Source: Argyresthia goedartella (taxonomy: Eukaryota; Arthropoda; Insecta; Lepidoptera; Argyresthiidae). Taken from it: 64,000 bases of DNA. Below the pieces are notes generated by a model. The model was not told the DNA's origin. It saw nothing but the letters and a program-made list of their open reading frames with translations, and ran no database searches. The translations under genes and the position numbers were made by a program. The stretch spans positions 9,503,829 to 9,567,828 of the forward strand of contig OX463836.1 in NCBI GenBank assembly GCA_949825045.1. The letters are read 5' to 3'. This document shows, piece by piece, positions 43,831 through 55,064 of the stretch (positions within the stretch are counted from its first letter, which is position 1; each line of letters begins with the position of its first letter).

Positions 43831-44089
43831 CGCTCATGTTTTACTACCGCAATTAATTGATGATAATTATCATCTAACGAAAATTTAAAGAACTGTCAAT
43901 TTATTTATTAAACTGACTCACAACAACACAACCAATGAAAAAAAAACATTAAAATATTGGATATGTGCATATTCTCTTTTATTTTATTCCAAAATACATA
44001 TTATAGGTCGCATGCGCTTAAAAGTATGCAACCAGTATTGGCATGATTCACTCGATAGGTATAATTTTGGGCAAAGGCGACTGTACGTC
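43831..44089. other. no gene recognised
   Basis: AT-rich spacer, no supported frame. Confidence 0.3.
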
Positions 44090-44480
44090 TTCGGCATGTC
44101 GCATCTGAGCGCAGATTTTTATCTATGACAACTGACACGCCCGCTCTCGTCAAGAGGCCGGGCACATATTTTGTTCGCTTGGGCTTGGTGATCTTCTCAC
44201 ACCCCTTCCAGGGTGCGGGGTTGCGGTCCCGGGGCAATGGCCCCCTTCCGCGGAGTCTTCAACTGGCCGTGACTACGGCCAGGTCATTGGGTGGCTGAGG
44301 TGTTCTTCTTCGGGTTGTGTGGCCTCAATCCAGGGGTGCTGCCGGCTCGGCAACCAGGTCTCGGGGTAGGCGGCGACGGTCAGGCGGGCGCGCGTGGTAT
44401 GGCGCCAGGTCTCGCACGAGCGGGTGTTGAGAGCCGTCCGCTCGTGCGAACATGTTCGTTGCCAGTATTTTGTTCGAGCT
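44090..44480. other. GC-rich island with an 11-bp perfect hairpin
   Basis: About 390 bases, roughly two-thirds G+C by eye, in an AT-rich neighbourhood. CGCACGAGCGG (44413-44423) pairs with CCGCTCGTGCG (44438-44448). The minus frame 44237-44001 (MPRDRNPAPWKGCEKI) looks like a transposon leader, but I cannot name it. Confidence 0.45.
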
Positions 44481-44696
44481 AGTGTCTCTAGTATTTATAC
44501 ATTATTACTCAAAGGAACAACTACGGAATTTAATTTTTATGCGAGAAACATAAATGTTCCTTGGAAAATTATCTGTAAAGCTGTTCAATAGTATTTGAGT
44601 GTATCGTGCAGGGAATTTCTGTTATCAGTGTGGAAACTGTTCACGTCAATTTCATATTAAATTTTAGAAATATGAATGTCTTCAATTTTATTTCAG

Positions 44697-44785
44697 ATGC
44701 GAAAGTTCATCTATTATGGACTGTACGGTCAAAAAAAAAAAAAAAGGTCGCCTTTGGTGCAGCTGCGCACAGTGTCGCCGACACC
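44697..44785 (+). other. exon-like unit 1
   Basis: Preceded by TTTTATTTCAG and followed by GTAAGT. The ends (ATGCGAAAGTTCAT and TCGCCTTTGGTGCAG...CACC) match unit 2, but a run of 15 A lengthens the middle to 89 bases. The reading frame is ambiguous. Confidence 0.45.
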
Positions 44786-44918
44786 GTAAGTGTAGACATC
44801 ACAAAATTAAATTAATGTGGATATACTGTGTGTTGTTTTGGTATTTCGTATATACATGGGTCGTTTACAATTCTATTATTTCTATAGATATATAGTATTG
44901 TTTTCAACTTTATTTCAG

Positions 44919-44984
44919 ATGCGACAGTTCATTGGATGAAAATATTCCGCCTTTGGTGCAGTTTGATACAATTTCACCGACACC
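44919..44984 (+). other. exon-like unit 2
   Basis: TTTATTTCAG acceptor and GTAAGT donor bound 66 bases (22 codons). One frame reads CDSSLDENIPPLVQFDTISP. Unit 1 lies 222 bases upstream. They could be tandem alternative exons of an unidentified gene, or 5' exons leading to the transposase frame at 47573. Confidence 0.45.
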
Positions 44985-45010
44985 GTAAGTATAAACTCAA
45001 CAATATAATA

Positions 45011-46590
45011 TATACAGGTTGATTCTTCAAAAGTGTACATAAGAATATACGTTAAATTTTAGCTTATTTTAATGACTAAAATTATATTAAAAATCATAGA
45101 AAATTTTCTTTTTTTATCGGACTTCAAAGTGTTTTATTCGGGCACTGTGACCTCTATTTGAAAAATTAATGATATCTTTTGACATAGGAGGTCGATCGTG
45201 TTGAAAAAAACACGGTAAGATACTCAAAACAATCCAAAGCTGATGAGTATCTAAGATATTACAATATAATCCGTTCAAGTAGTAATAAAATCAATTTTTT
45301 GGAGAAAAACTCGTAGATTTTCATTGATTTTTTCATAAATCTTCAAATCTTTTAAACTGTAACTTAAAAATATATTAATTGTGAATTGATTTTTACATAC
45401 ATTTTGTGCCATACGTTTTTGTTCCTGACGCAAGAGCACAGCGCACATAACCTCCCTCTTTAAGAGCTCATAACAAATTATTTAAAGAGATATAATTTTT
45501 CTGTTTTCGAAAGATGGTTGAATGGAGATAAAAACCAAGTCTAAAAATAACTTTTTTTAAGTTTATTTTTTAAGAAATTTAAAGATTTATGAAAAATCAT
45601 TGAAAATTTATAAACTTGATTTTATTACAACTTCAACGGATTATTTTTGATATATATAGGCAACAATCGTGCAAAGACTGAAAAGCCTGATCAGCCAGCG
45701 ATACTGATTTTGATATCTGGAAGATAATTTTTGTATTGTTTAACTGTTAACTGTGAAAAATACTTACGCTTGATAAATATTTGCTTTAGGAGCCAGAAAG
45801 ACGAATCATTAATAATAGAAGAAGAGCATGGAAATTGTATCAGTGAAACCAGTATGGGTCGAAGATTAATAGACATAACATATTTTTTATTACATTAGGC
45901 ATACATAACAACTACAGAAGTCAGACGACGTGCGCGAGCTTGTCTTCGGAATGCCGGAAGCCATTTTGAATACCAAATTTAATAACAAGATGTGACTGAT
46001 ATCTGTGCGGCATTTGTGAAATGTTAGTTACCTTTCTATTGCTGAGTACCGTTGCAATAATAATACCTAGCAGGTATTATTATTGCAACTTTGTTACCTG
46101 AGGCGAGTCCGGTTTGAGGAATCCCTGCATGTAAAGTCTCATATCTCCGTGAATTTGAGGCGTAGTTTATTATTTGATACATCAATAGAAAGGGAAAAAG
46201 ATAAGCATTTTTTTTAAATTTATATATTTTTCACAAACACATTTTTTTTAAATACACATTGAAATTATAAAAGTCACTAAGATTTGTTTCTTGTTTTTTT
46301 TTCTTTTGACCACAATTTGATTTTTATTGATATCGGGATAGTTTTAAGACTTTTAATTAATCTTGTGTTATGTGTTTAAATCAATAAAAAAACTGTATTT
46401 AATCTGAAACTGTGTTTATTTTTTAGCTTGGTAACCCAAAAAGTGTAAAGATTTGATAAAATCAGTTTTTCACCCATAACTTTTAAACTAAAGGATATCG
46501 GACCATGGTTTCCTTACTATAAAATGATCGTATGGACCGACCCGGTCCATCTGCAAAATACCTACACTCTTCCCCAAAACACCCTGTATA
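45011..46590. mobile_element. non-coding element with imperfect terminal inverted repeats
   Basis: The ends TATACAGGTTGATTC...AAGTGTA and, inverted, TATACAGGGTGTTTT...GAGTGTA are alike, with one indel. The 1.58 kb between has no credible frame. The ACAGGGTGT end type is frequent in insect DNA transposons. The class is unknown. Confidence 0.45.
46051..46089. repeat. perfect 18-bp hairpin
   Basis: GTTGCAATAATAATACCT is followed by AGC and then its exact reverse complement. It lies inside the 45011-46590 element. Confidence 0.85.
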
Positions 46591-46824
46591 ATTTTCAATA
46601 TCCAATCATCTTTATTTCAAAGCACCGTCGTCGTTGTACTGACGGGTGTTGTTACTGCTAATAGCTATACTGTGAGCGAGCGCGCAAAGATAAATATTTC
46701 GCGCGCTTGCAAGCGGGGCAACCCCGCACCTGCTCTCCTCAGGCCCCGCACCTCACCCCCTCGAAAGCAGTCAAACGCTGAACTCACGTCGCCTTAAAAT
46801 AGGTTCTGCTTGAGACACGTTTCT

Positions 46825-47420
46825 AGATTTATTAACCCCCGCCCGACGAAGGAAAAAGAGGTGTTATAAGTTTAACGTCTGACTCACTGTGTGTCTGTCT
46901 ATCTGTATCTCTGCAAGTGGAGCGTAAACGGGTGAACCGATTGGAATATTGCTCTTTTATTCGAAAGTAGATTTCTTGGGAGCTGGTTCTTATGGTACCA
47001 TCGAGCTGGGTTGGAGTTCGAAGGTGGGAGCTAGAACCCTAAGATGTAACTAGTAAACCTATCAAGTTTGGGCTTGTTAGGTTCGTTGTGACAAGACCTT
47101 AGAAAATATGGTACTATTGAGGGGATCTGATGATGAAGTGCGATGCTCAAAGGTGGGTGCTGGAACCCTGGGATGCTTACTAGTAAACCCTTCGTGTTTG
47201 TGATGAGAATTTTTAATTTCACCTGATGATGAGTCCTGGTGATGAAACTGTTTTATTCGGGGGTTTTTTATGCTAAGTTATGGGATGCTTACTAGTAAAC
47301 CCTTCGTGTTTGTGATGAGAACTTTTAATTTCACCTGATGATGAGACCTGGTGATGAAACTGGAAGACTGGTTTTATTCGGGGGTTTTTTTATGCTCAAG
47401 TTATTGAAATACCTTTCAAA
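46825..47420. repeat. widespread lepidopteran repeat with tandem 112-bp unit
   Basis: TTAACCCCCG, GGTGTTATAAGTTT, GACTCACTGTGTGTCTG and GGTGAACCGATT are words of a repeat I know from many moths. Inside it, 47169-47280 repeats at 47281-47400 with offset 112 and few changes. Confidence 0.6.
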
Positions 47421-47572
47421 TACAATATGTATTTAAATTGTCAGCATGGCATTTTTAATTTTGTTTTTATTTCGAAAAGTCACCTGACTTTGATGGGGAG
47501 AAAGTAGTACAAATAACCTAGACATTACAAATTAAACAAACGTGATACCTATTATATTATGTAATTCCACAG

Positions 47573-49311
47573 GTAGCGAAGAGGACTCGGACGGCGGGAG
47601 TGACCCAGAAATGGAACAGCAGCCGGTCTTGATGCCCAGGTTCATGAGGATGTTCCTGGAAGATTCCGAAGACGAAGCACAGCCGACGGATGCATTTGTG
47701 CAATTTGAGTGGCCACCTCGACCTCGTACAGACCTCCCCGTCATCAGCCAGCCCGAACCCGAGCCGGAGCCCCAGCAGGAACCCGGAACCGATCCGTACC
47801 ATGTAGATAAGTTTGACTTTAAGTGGAGAGAGTTCCCAAGCACTCAAATTCGACCTGAATTGAGGCGAGAACCATTCTCCAACATTAATTGTGGTCCCAC
47901 AGCTCTCTATTGGAGCCCATATGAAGCGTTTACCGCTATATGGGACCGCAAGATAATGGAGCACATAGCATTGGAGACCAACCGTTATGCTGTACAGGTG
48001 GCAAGGGGAATGGAGGAGGACGGTACCATACGACCATCCAGCCGCATCACAAAATGGGTCGACACCACTGTCGATGAACTATATGTGTATTTTGCTGTAG
48101 TCCTGGCCACCGGGGTTGTAGTGAAATCGCGAATAGAGAATTATTGGAACAGATCCCAGGACGTTTTTAGCACTCCCGGCTTCAGTACTGTGATGCGGTA
48201 TGACCGATTTCACCTATTGGGCAAATGTCTCCATTTTGAGGATAATTCAAGTTGCAATCCCGGAATGTCTCGATCTGAAGCCAAGATTTGTAAGATCCGG
48301 CCAATTTTGGAACATCTCAATAGCAGGTTCTCGCGATTGTACAACATGTCTCAAGATGTTGCCATAGCTCTCGACGAAAGTCTGACCACGTCGAAGGGCT
48401 GGTTAGATAATACGCAGTTCTTCAATAAGGCAGCTGTATGGATAAAGACTTATGAAGTCTGCGAGCCAAAGAGCGGGTATCTGTGGCGCTGTGCAGTCCA
48501 AGGAGGCCACGGCAAAGCCGAACAAGAAGAGAGTCCCATTTCGGGGACCGTGCCAGCTCTTGTGCTGAGACTTCTTAATGGTCTTGAGCACAGGGGCCAT
48601 ACGATATGGATGGATAACGTTTATAACTCACCATCTCTAGCGCGGGAGTTAAAGGTTCGGGGGTTCGACTGCGCGGGGACGCTACGAACTAACCGGAAGT
48701 TCGTTCCCGCCGAACTAGCGGCAACAAAAAAAAACCACATGGCGTTTGGCGAGGTGTTTGGCTGCACATCCGGTGATGTCGACCTCTTGGTGTGGCGGGA
48801 CAAGAAGCGCGTGGCTTTCATCTCGACGTACCACGGGCACCAAACCGTGGAATGTGGCCAAACACTAAAGCCATCCATAGTGCTCGATTATAAAACTTCC
48901 ATGGGCGGGGTTGATCGCAAAGATCAAATGTTGGCCATGTACCCCATCGAAAGACGGCGGACCAGAGTTTGGTATAAAAAGCTGTTCAGACGGCTCCTGA
49001 ATAGTAGTGTTCTGAACGCATACATACTACTAAAAGCAGAACATACAATCACCCACCGAAGTTTCCGCAAAACTTTGGTGGGGCAGTTGATAGCACAACA
49101 CAATGCACCACCCAACCACAACACACCTGAGGCGACAACTGGCGTACACGTTGTAGATCACGTTCCGGCACAGTACGATTATGTTGCCGGCAATACGCAC
49201 GAACGGCAGAGACGGACTTGTGCTGTATGCAAAAAACGCACAACGTCTTATTGCAAGAAATGCAACATCCCTGTGTGCGTGTTCACTTGCTTCGAGCCAC
49301 ACATGCAGTAA
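47573..49311 (+). CDS. piggyBac-type (PGBD) transposase, uninterrupted frame
   Basis: DDD transposase family DDE_Tnp_1_7. The acceptor AATTCCACAG ends at 47572, and the frame runs 579 codons with no stop. The first Met is at 47611. It has an acidic N-terminus (EEDSDGG, PEPEPEP), FTAIWDRKIM, VAIALDESLTT (first Asp), TIWMDNVYNSP (second), SMGGVDRKDQ (third), and a C-terminal zinc ribbon (CAVC...YCKKC, CVFTCF). The length is that of active family members. No TTAA-flanked inverted ends were seen nearby. It is either a domesticated gene with a 5' exon elsewhere or a young element with hidden ends. Confidence 0.85.
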
Positions 49312-49420
49312 CACTACTCTACGTATAGTAACACTCCAATACTTACAGTACCACTATACTACAAACAGTAACACTTCAAGAACACTACTATAAATACTGT
49401 AACACTACCTTATAACATAG
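49312..49420 (+). repeat. degenerate AGTAACACT minisatellite
   Basis: Variants of AGTAACACT recur about every 18-30 bases directly after the transposase stop (49311-49410). Confidence 0.5.
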
Positions 49421-50072
49421 CCACTGGTATTCAAGATCCGTCTGAAAAGCGATCAAGTTGATAAATATTACCAGCCATATCGTATCTGCATACATTTTTT
49501 TACATTCGAGGCGAAGAGAGGTCCTTACTCAGCGGTGGGAAAATGTACGCAAAAAATAATAATTGTAATATTAATAACGTTGTATATATAATTTTGTTGT
49601 TAAGGAAGTTTTCCAGCTGATAATGATCTCAATCTGAGGATGTAGTACAATGTGAATGTGATGTAATTGTGAGGACTAGATTAGATATATTGGTCAAGAT
49701 CAGGCTGTGCAAAATATGGCCAGGTCAGGCTCTTTAATTCTGATTGCAAATTGAATTATTCTGGTTGGGCCGGTTATCGAGACTGATTCATTCAGCATTT
49801 TTATAGGTACTTTATGCTCTCTGTATGGTTGTAAGCGTCCGTGGCCTGCTGTAGTGAAAATTCTTACATTATTGTTAATTTTTAGGAGAAGTTTTATCGT
49901 AGCAAGTAGAAGTCTTTAAGTATGCAGAGTTTGTAAGTTTGATCCTGTTTTTTATTTATTTTTTTAAGTCGGTATCGCATATTGAAACAATGCCGTTACC
50001 AAAAGACTAAATTGTTGTGCAGTTGATTACCTATTTGTAAATATAACTTTTACTGTAATCATTCTTCGTGTA
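49421..50072. other. no gene recognised
   Basis: Non-coding flank between two transposons, no supported frame. Confidence 0.3.
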
Positions 50073-52326
50073 CAGATGTAGTGAATAATCCTTTCGTTTC
50101 GTATTTTCTCGGAAATGTTCGTTTTTGTCTTACACTTCACGCGCACTCAGTACCCATCGAGACAACGTAGGGAACGGTCGCATTGCAAGAGGAAGTATCT
50201 ATATAGAGTAGTTAATACCACAGAAATATTTTGTTGATATTTATGTTAGATTTTGTGATAAACTTCATGGACTCGTGTATTAATACAGGCCACCTATATT
50301 TTTTTTTTTACTTTACATTTCACTCTTGTCTGTCATTTTTGTAAATAATAAACATTGATTTTATTCGATCCACATTAACAATTTATAACAGACATGCCGA
50401 AAGCACTAAGAAAAGGGAAACGTTTAGATCGGCAAGCCTGCGAAGTTATTTTCAATATTTATTTATATTTCTTAACTGAAAATGATAAATTCAAACATAA
50501 CAACTATACTGCTTACTTTTGTAAAGTCCAAAAACGAGTTTCGGAGGCCAGTGGAATTTCTCAACGAACAGTAAATAAAATATTGCAAAAAGAATACATA
50601 AATCAATCCACCTCCAATAGTCCGAAGTCGGCAAAGTTGGGTAGACCAAATAAATTATTTTGTCTAGGTCTTGACGATTTTGACTACAACGTTATACGCC
50701 GATTAGTGTATAATTTCCATTTGATATACAAACAAGTACCTACAATTAAAGCCCTGAAGTCCAAGTTATCCGAAGGCATACATTTTAAGGGATGTGACTA
50801 CGCTAAGAAAAATTCTTAGAAAAATGGGATTTCGGTATAAAAAAGTTGAAAACAACAGAAAATTACTTATCGAGAAAGATGATGTTCGTTTAAAAAGAGT
50901 AAAGTTTTTAGCCGCGATAAAAAAGTACAGATTGCAAGGGAGAGAGATTGTTTATATGGATGAAACATACATCCATACCTCACATTTGGCAGGTAAAAGC
51001 TGGGCTGACTCGTCAGAAAACGGAGTGAAACAGTTAATTTCTAAAGGACAACGTCTTATAATAGTGCACGCTGGTAATAGAAAGGGGTTTATACCTGGGG
51101 CATTGTTAATGTATCAGTCTACTGATAAAACAGGTGACTATCACAACGCGATGAACAATGAAAACTATGAAAAATGGCTTCGTAATCAACTCATTCCAAA
51201 CTTAGCTCCACATTCGGTACTAGTAGTAGATAATGCTGCATATCATACGTATGTACGTAGAAAAACCTCCTAATTCAAATACCAGGAAGCAAGACATGAT
51301 TGATTGGCTATCCAAACATAACGTACCGATTATTCCGTCATTAACAAAACTTGAAATATATGAAATTATTTGCAAGTACAAACAAGACTTTGTAGAATAC
51401 TCTATAGATAAACTTATGAACGAATATGGACACAGCGTACTAAATTGCCACCATATCATCCTGATTTCAATCCGATTGAAAACATATGGTCTCAAATAAA
51501 GGGATACGTATCCAAAAGAAACATCAGTATGAATATGACTACTGTTAAACAATTGGTACAGGAAAAGGTTAATATGATTGGTTCCGATGTTTGGGCCAAA
51601 GTATGTGACCACGCCATCAAATGCGAAAACGAGTACCGAAAACACGAACCTGAGTTGGAAAATTATATGGCTAGTTTTGTAATCACCGTTCATGAAAACT
51701 CTGACGATGATACACCAGAAAATAGTTCTGATTCTGACTGTGATATGGAAGTTGGAAGTATTGTTTCGCATCACACTGTCCACCCCGCTCCTCCTCCTCC
51801 TCTTATCCCGCTGTCATAATCGAAGTCGTTCATCCAATCAGAAAATCATATTTATTTATATTAATTTCTCTGCTGGTTTGTTTTGTTTTATGTTGAGGTG
51901 TCTTTTTTGTTACGTCATAGTATTTTTAATTAATTACAAAAATTTATTGTTATAAAAAAGGTCTGCAAAATCCTACTGTAGTTTTGACTTTTGGGGTCCC
52001 AATCCTTATAGAATCATTAGATCATCCCAACCGGAATTTGGTTTTTATCAGTGCGTTTTATTGAAATAAAACGTCCTCAGTAACTAGTTATATTTTTGTT
52101 TACCTAACTAATTCTTTATATGATTGAATCGTGGTGGTTTTAACATCTCAGTGTAATATACGTCAAACGGGCAATTTGACATTTGACATTGATAAATAAA
52201 GTATGCGATTTATTTGATACCTACACGTAATTTAATAATACAGTAATTCATAGACACATCGGCACCATTCGGGTGTTATCGTTGTTCCGAGTTTTGCCGA
52301 TAGGAAAGGATTATTCACTACATCTG
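50073..52326 (+). mobile_element. IS630/Tc1/mariner element with long D-E spacing
   Basis: CAGATGTAGTGAATAATCCTTTC forms 23-base perfect inverted termini (50073-50095, 52304-52326), flanked by TA on both sides. It is 2254 bp, long for the superfamily. It carries one transposase in four frame pieces. The D-E spacing of about 82 fits the family I know as Sailor (DD82E); the name should be verified. Confidence 0.88.
50394..51819 (+). pseudogene. DD82E-type Tc1/mariner transposase, frameshifted
   Basis: The start MPKALRKGKR lies at 50394. The N-terminal helix-turn-helix (SGISQRTVNKIL) and LGRP hook are clear. Frameshifts near 50795, 51245 and 51440 split the rest. Catalytic Asp in IVYMDETYIH, second in VLVVDNAAYH, Glu in YHPDFNPIENIW, about 82 residues apart. 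An acidic tail and a PPPPLIP end close it. The frameshifts are single-base and the rest is well kept, so decay is recent. Confidence 0.85.
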
Positions 52327-52443
52327 TAACTAGGTAACTATATCTTAAATCATTATATGTTTTTAAGATTGACTGCGTGTAAGCTTGGCTGACGGGTTTT
52401 ATTCAGAAACCGAAATAAAACCGAATAATACACTAATATCATA
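52327..52443. other. short spacer before the mannosidase 3' end
   Basis: No gene; it lies between the Tc1-like element and the mannosidase poly(A) signal. Confidence 0.3.
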
Positions 52444-52449
52444 TTTATT
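52444..52449 (-). terminator. candidate poly(A) signal of the mannosidase gene
   Basis: AATAAA on the minus strand, about 105 bases past the stop codon at 52553. Confidence 0.5.
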
Positions 52450-52552
52450 TTCCCCATCATTATTAATTACATTTAATGGATTATTATTTATAATATATGC
52501 TATTAGGGCAATGGTCGCATTATATGTTGTATATTTTAAACGTATTCACAAA

Positions 52553-53806
52553 TCAAGAGCTAACATAGTCATAACTTACAATGAAAGTTCTAATTTGTTT
52601 CGCTTTGAGAGTAATTTTCAGACCATCTATATTTTTCTCAACATCACTATCTCTTGCTAAAGGCGTAGAACCGAAATTTCCGTAAGCATCATTAAAGTTC
52701 TCAACAAAATCATTCTCTTTCCCCCATTTCCATTTCTGTCTCTCATCAACCCAACGATTAGCTGCTAAAGTTGTCTCTTTCAATCCTTTGATCTTTAACC
52801 AGCTAAATATATCAGAAACATCAACTTCAACATCAGATTTTCCATCGGCGACTTCCAAAAAGTTTTCCAATCTCATCAGAATATCACCCCTATCCCACGG
52901 TTCCAGAGTCAATAGATGTACGCCTTCTGGTAAAGGTGTTTTTAGACCTCCAAGACAATTCTCCAGTTTCACCCAATCTTCATATTCGATATGTCCAGCA
53001 TTAGATACAAATACATGAGGAGCCAACTGTGCCTTCAGTACATTCTTCCTTTCGTCTATTGAAGCCGGTATATCATTAACCTTTGAAAGTAATATCCTGT
53101 GAGTTCCTCTAACGTTAAGACCTAATCCATTGATACTTTCGTTCAGGGCTTCACCAACACCGAATGCGTCATCTCTCAATAGTCTTCTATGTAGCATCAA
53201 TTCTATATCCCCTTCATCCAGTGATGTCCCTCCCTGAGCTCTGTCTATAATAACACTCATTCTTTTACTCCCATCCTCGATTGATATTCTGTTTGTCACA
53301 GGATAGTAATTCGCAGCGATTGGTTCAACAATTGTAATATTAAAATCTGGTCTTTGATTCAACTTGCGTTTTAGCATTTGTCGTCCATTTGAATCAGTTT
53401 TGAACTCTCCATTATTAACGATATCTGTTATATATCTTACTACCACTTCTTTGCCAATGCTATCGTCAATAGGTATAGATCCGACTACCCAATCGTTTTC
53501 AATGAAATTTAGGTTTTTATCCTTATAAAGTCTCATAGTGAAAGAGACATACTCATTAATTCTGTACTGAATTTCTTCGACAACTTTGCCTTTGATGACT
53601 TTTCCGGAATTGTTGGAGAGAAGTTCTGTGGGTGTTGTCGCGTTGGGTCTGAATATGTACGCTCCAGAGGACCTTGAAGACGGGGATGTGTTATCGCCAT
53701 TGCAACCGGGATAAAATACCATTTGAACGTCGAAGACTGTCTCCTCATCGCCGCATGTAACGTGGGTTATCTTGCCGGTAGTGTTGTTGATGCGTAGTTT
53801 TAGTAT
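52553..53806 (-). CDS. lysosomal alpha-mannosidase, last exon
   Basis: GH38 enzyme that trims mannose from glycoproteins in the lysosome. Acceptor TTTTTTTAG ends at 53807; phase 0; 417 codons to the TGA. Landmarks: LKLRINNTTGKI, SGAYIFRPN, VGSIPIDDSIGKEVVVR, TDSNGRQMLKRK, EPIAANYYPV, DRAQGGTSL, ELMLHRRLLRDD, then LKETTLAANRW and the end LKAKQIRTFIVSYDY. These are beta-domain and C-terminal features, not the catalytic domain. A GT following IRTFI looks like a donor, but the family ends here, so the ORF stop is preferred. Confidence 0.9.
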   Translation of the reverse strand: MLKLRINNTTGKITHVTCGDEETVFDVQMVFYPGCNGDNTSPSSRSSGAYIFRPNATTPTELLSNNSGKVIKGKVVEEIQYRINEYVSFTMRLYKDKNLNFIENDWVVGSIPIDDSIGKEVVVRYITDIVNNGEFKTDSNGRQMLKRKLNQRPDFNITIVEPIAANYYPVTNRISIEDGSKRMSVIIDRAQGGTSLDEGDIELMLHRRLLRDDAFGVGEALNESINGLGLNVRGTHRILLSKVNDIPASIDERKNVLKAQLAPHVFVSNAGHIEYEDWVKLENCLGGLKTPLPEGVHLLTLEPWDRGDILMRLENFLEVADGKSDVEVDVSDIFSWLKIKGLKETTLAANRWVDERQKWKWGKENDFVENFNDAYGNFGSTPLARDSDVEKNIDGLKITLKAKQIRTFIVSYDYVSS

Positions 53807-54191
53807 CTAAAAAAAGATAAGATAATGTTACTGAAATTATGTTACATCTAATCACATCTGAGCTGTGCCTCTGCCAGCCCGCATGAGAACAGGCGCGATA
53901 CTAAATAATGTTTGTTTGTATATATATATATCCCTTTTACTTGTGCTTTACTCACACGTCCTTTGGTAGGATACTATCAAAAGTCGATAGGGAGAAGTAA
54001 GAAAGTTAATAATTAGCGAAGTTTGAGTGGTTAAGAACAATAATATTTATTGCTAGCATTGGAATAAGAAGTCACGAATATTCAATAGATGTATGAAATA
54101 GAATTGAATAACTGGCTAAACTGCTTCATATGGGAAAAGGCGTGATGCTATGTATGCTTTTTAGTTTCTTTTTTGTAATGAAACTACTTAC

Positions 54192-54829
54192 TTCATTCTC
54201 CAAAAACGTATCTTCTGGTATTCTCTCAACAAGCATAGGTTCATCAGCCAGCAGCCTCATATCAACTCCTTCAAAATTAGGCCCACTGCTTCTCTTCTCT
54301 ACCTCATCACCTTCTTTCAACTCCTCATCCCTCATCTCCATGTCTTTAATCGTTTTCATTCTAGCTTCTTTCAACAATTTGCCCAACACTTCAATATTAG
54401 GCGTAGGTCCTCCATCATTTTTATCTTTCAAAACATCCAACGTTGGATCTCTGTACTTATCATTGTCCGTGTTAACATATACTTTCACTGTTTTCGGTTG
54501 AATGACTTTCACGTCTTCACTATCTGGATTATCGTCTTCAATATTTTTGATTTCAGCCAAGGATTTATCTTTTATAATCTTCCAGTAATCGTTGACATGA
54601 GTGTTGAATACGTTTACACGTTTTTCTGCAGCGTCTCCGTCTAGTCTGTCTAAAGCTTCAACGTTTCGTGTTTTTCTTTGCTGCAGTTTTTTGACGTAGA
54701 AGTTTTTGTACCCCTGTGGCTTTAGGTTGTGGGCTAGGAAGACTAGGTCGTGCGTCGCATTTGACGTCCTTAGAGGGATCGTTTTTATTGCTTCTGGGAG
54801 TTCAACTAGTTGTGCGTCTATTTGGTCGC
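54192..54829 (-). CDS. lysosomal alpha-mannosidase, internal exon with charged insertion
   Basis: Acceptor TGATCAACAG at 54830, phase 1; donor GAA|GTAAGT after 54192, phase 0; 638 bases. The first ~50 residues (ELPEAIKTIPL, DLVFLAHNLKPQGYKNFYV) match the linker domain. The remaining ~150, very rich in D, E and K (EIKNIEDDNPDSED, DEELKEGDEVEKR), replace a short loop in the mammalian enzyme. No frame damage and good splice signals suggest it is expressed, but the insert is unusual. Confidence 0.85.
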
Positions 54830-55064
54830 CTGTTGATCAGAAAAGTTATATTAATTTTACTTAAACTTTCGATGCTTACTATATGCTATTCTATTCTAAG
54901 TTATATTAATTACATTCATAGCGCATAACCAAGTATGTGTCCTGCGGTAGTGTTTAGGTGCGGGGGGAGGGGGGGGGGGCGTGTTGTCGTGCCGTCTGTA
55001 TATGGCGAAAAACTTCAGTGCAGGGTCTGCACAGAATTAAACGTCACCCCTTCCGCAATAAAAA

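Noticed and set aside
44001..44237. 78-codon minus-strand frame in the GC-rich island
   Set aside because: Looks like a transposon leader, but no domain can be named; kept only as a GC-rich feature.
51220..51783. 187-codon minus-strand frame
   Set aside because: Antisense of the Tc1/mariner transposase.
52553..52590. Splice donor GTAAGT after IRTFI in the mannosidase
   Set aside because: Members of the family end within a few residues of this point, and a stop follows 11 codons later, so a further exon is not needed.
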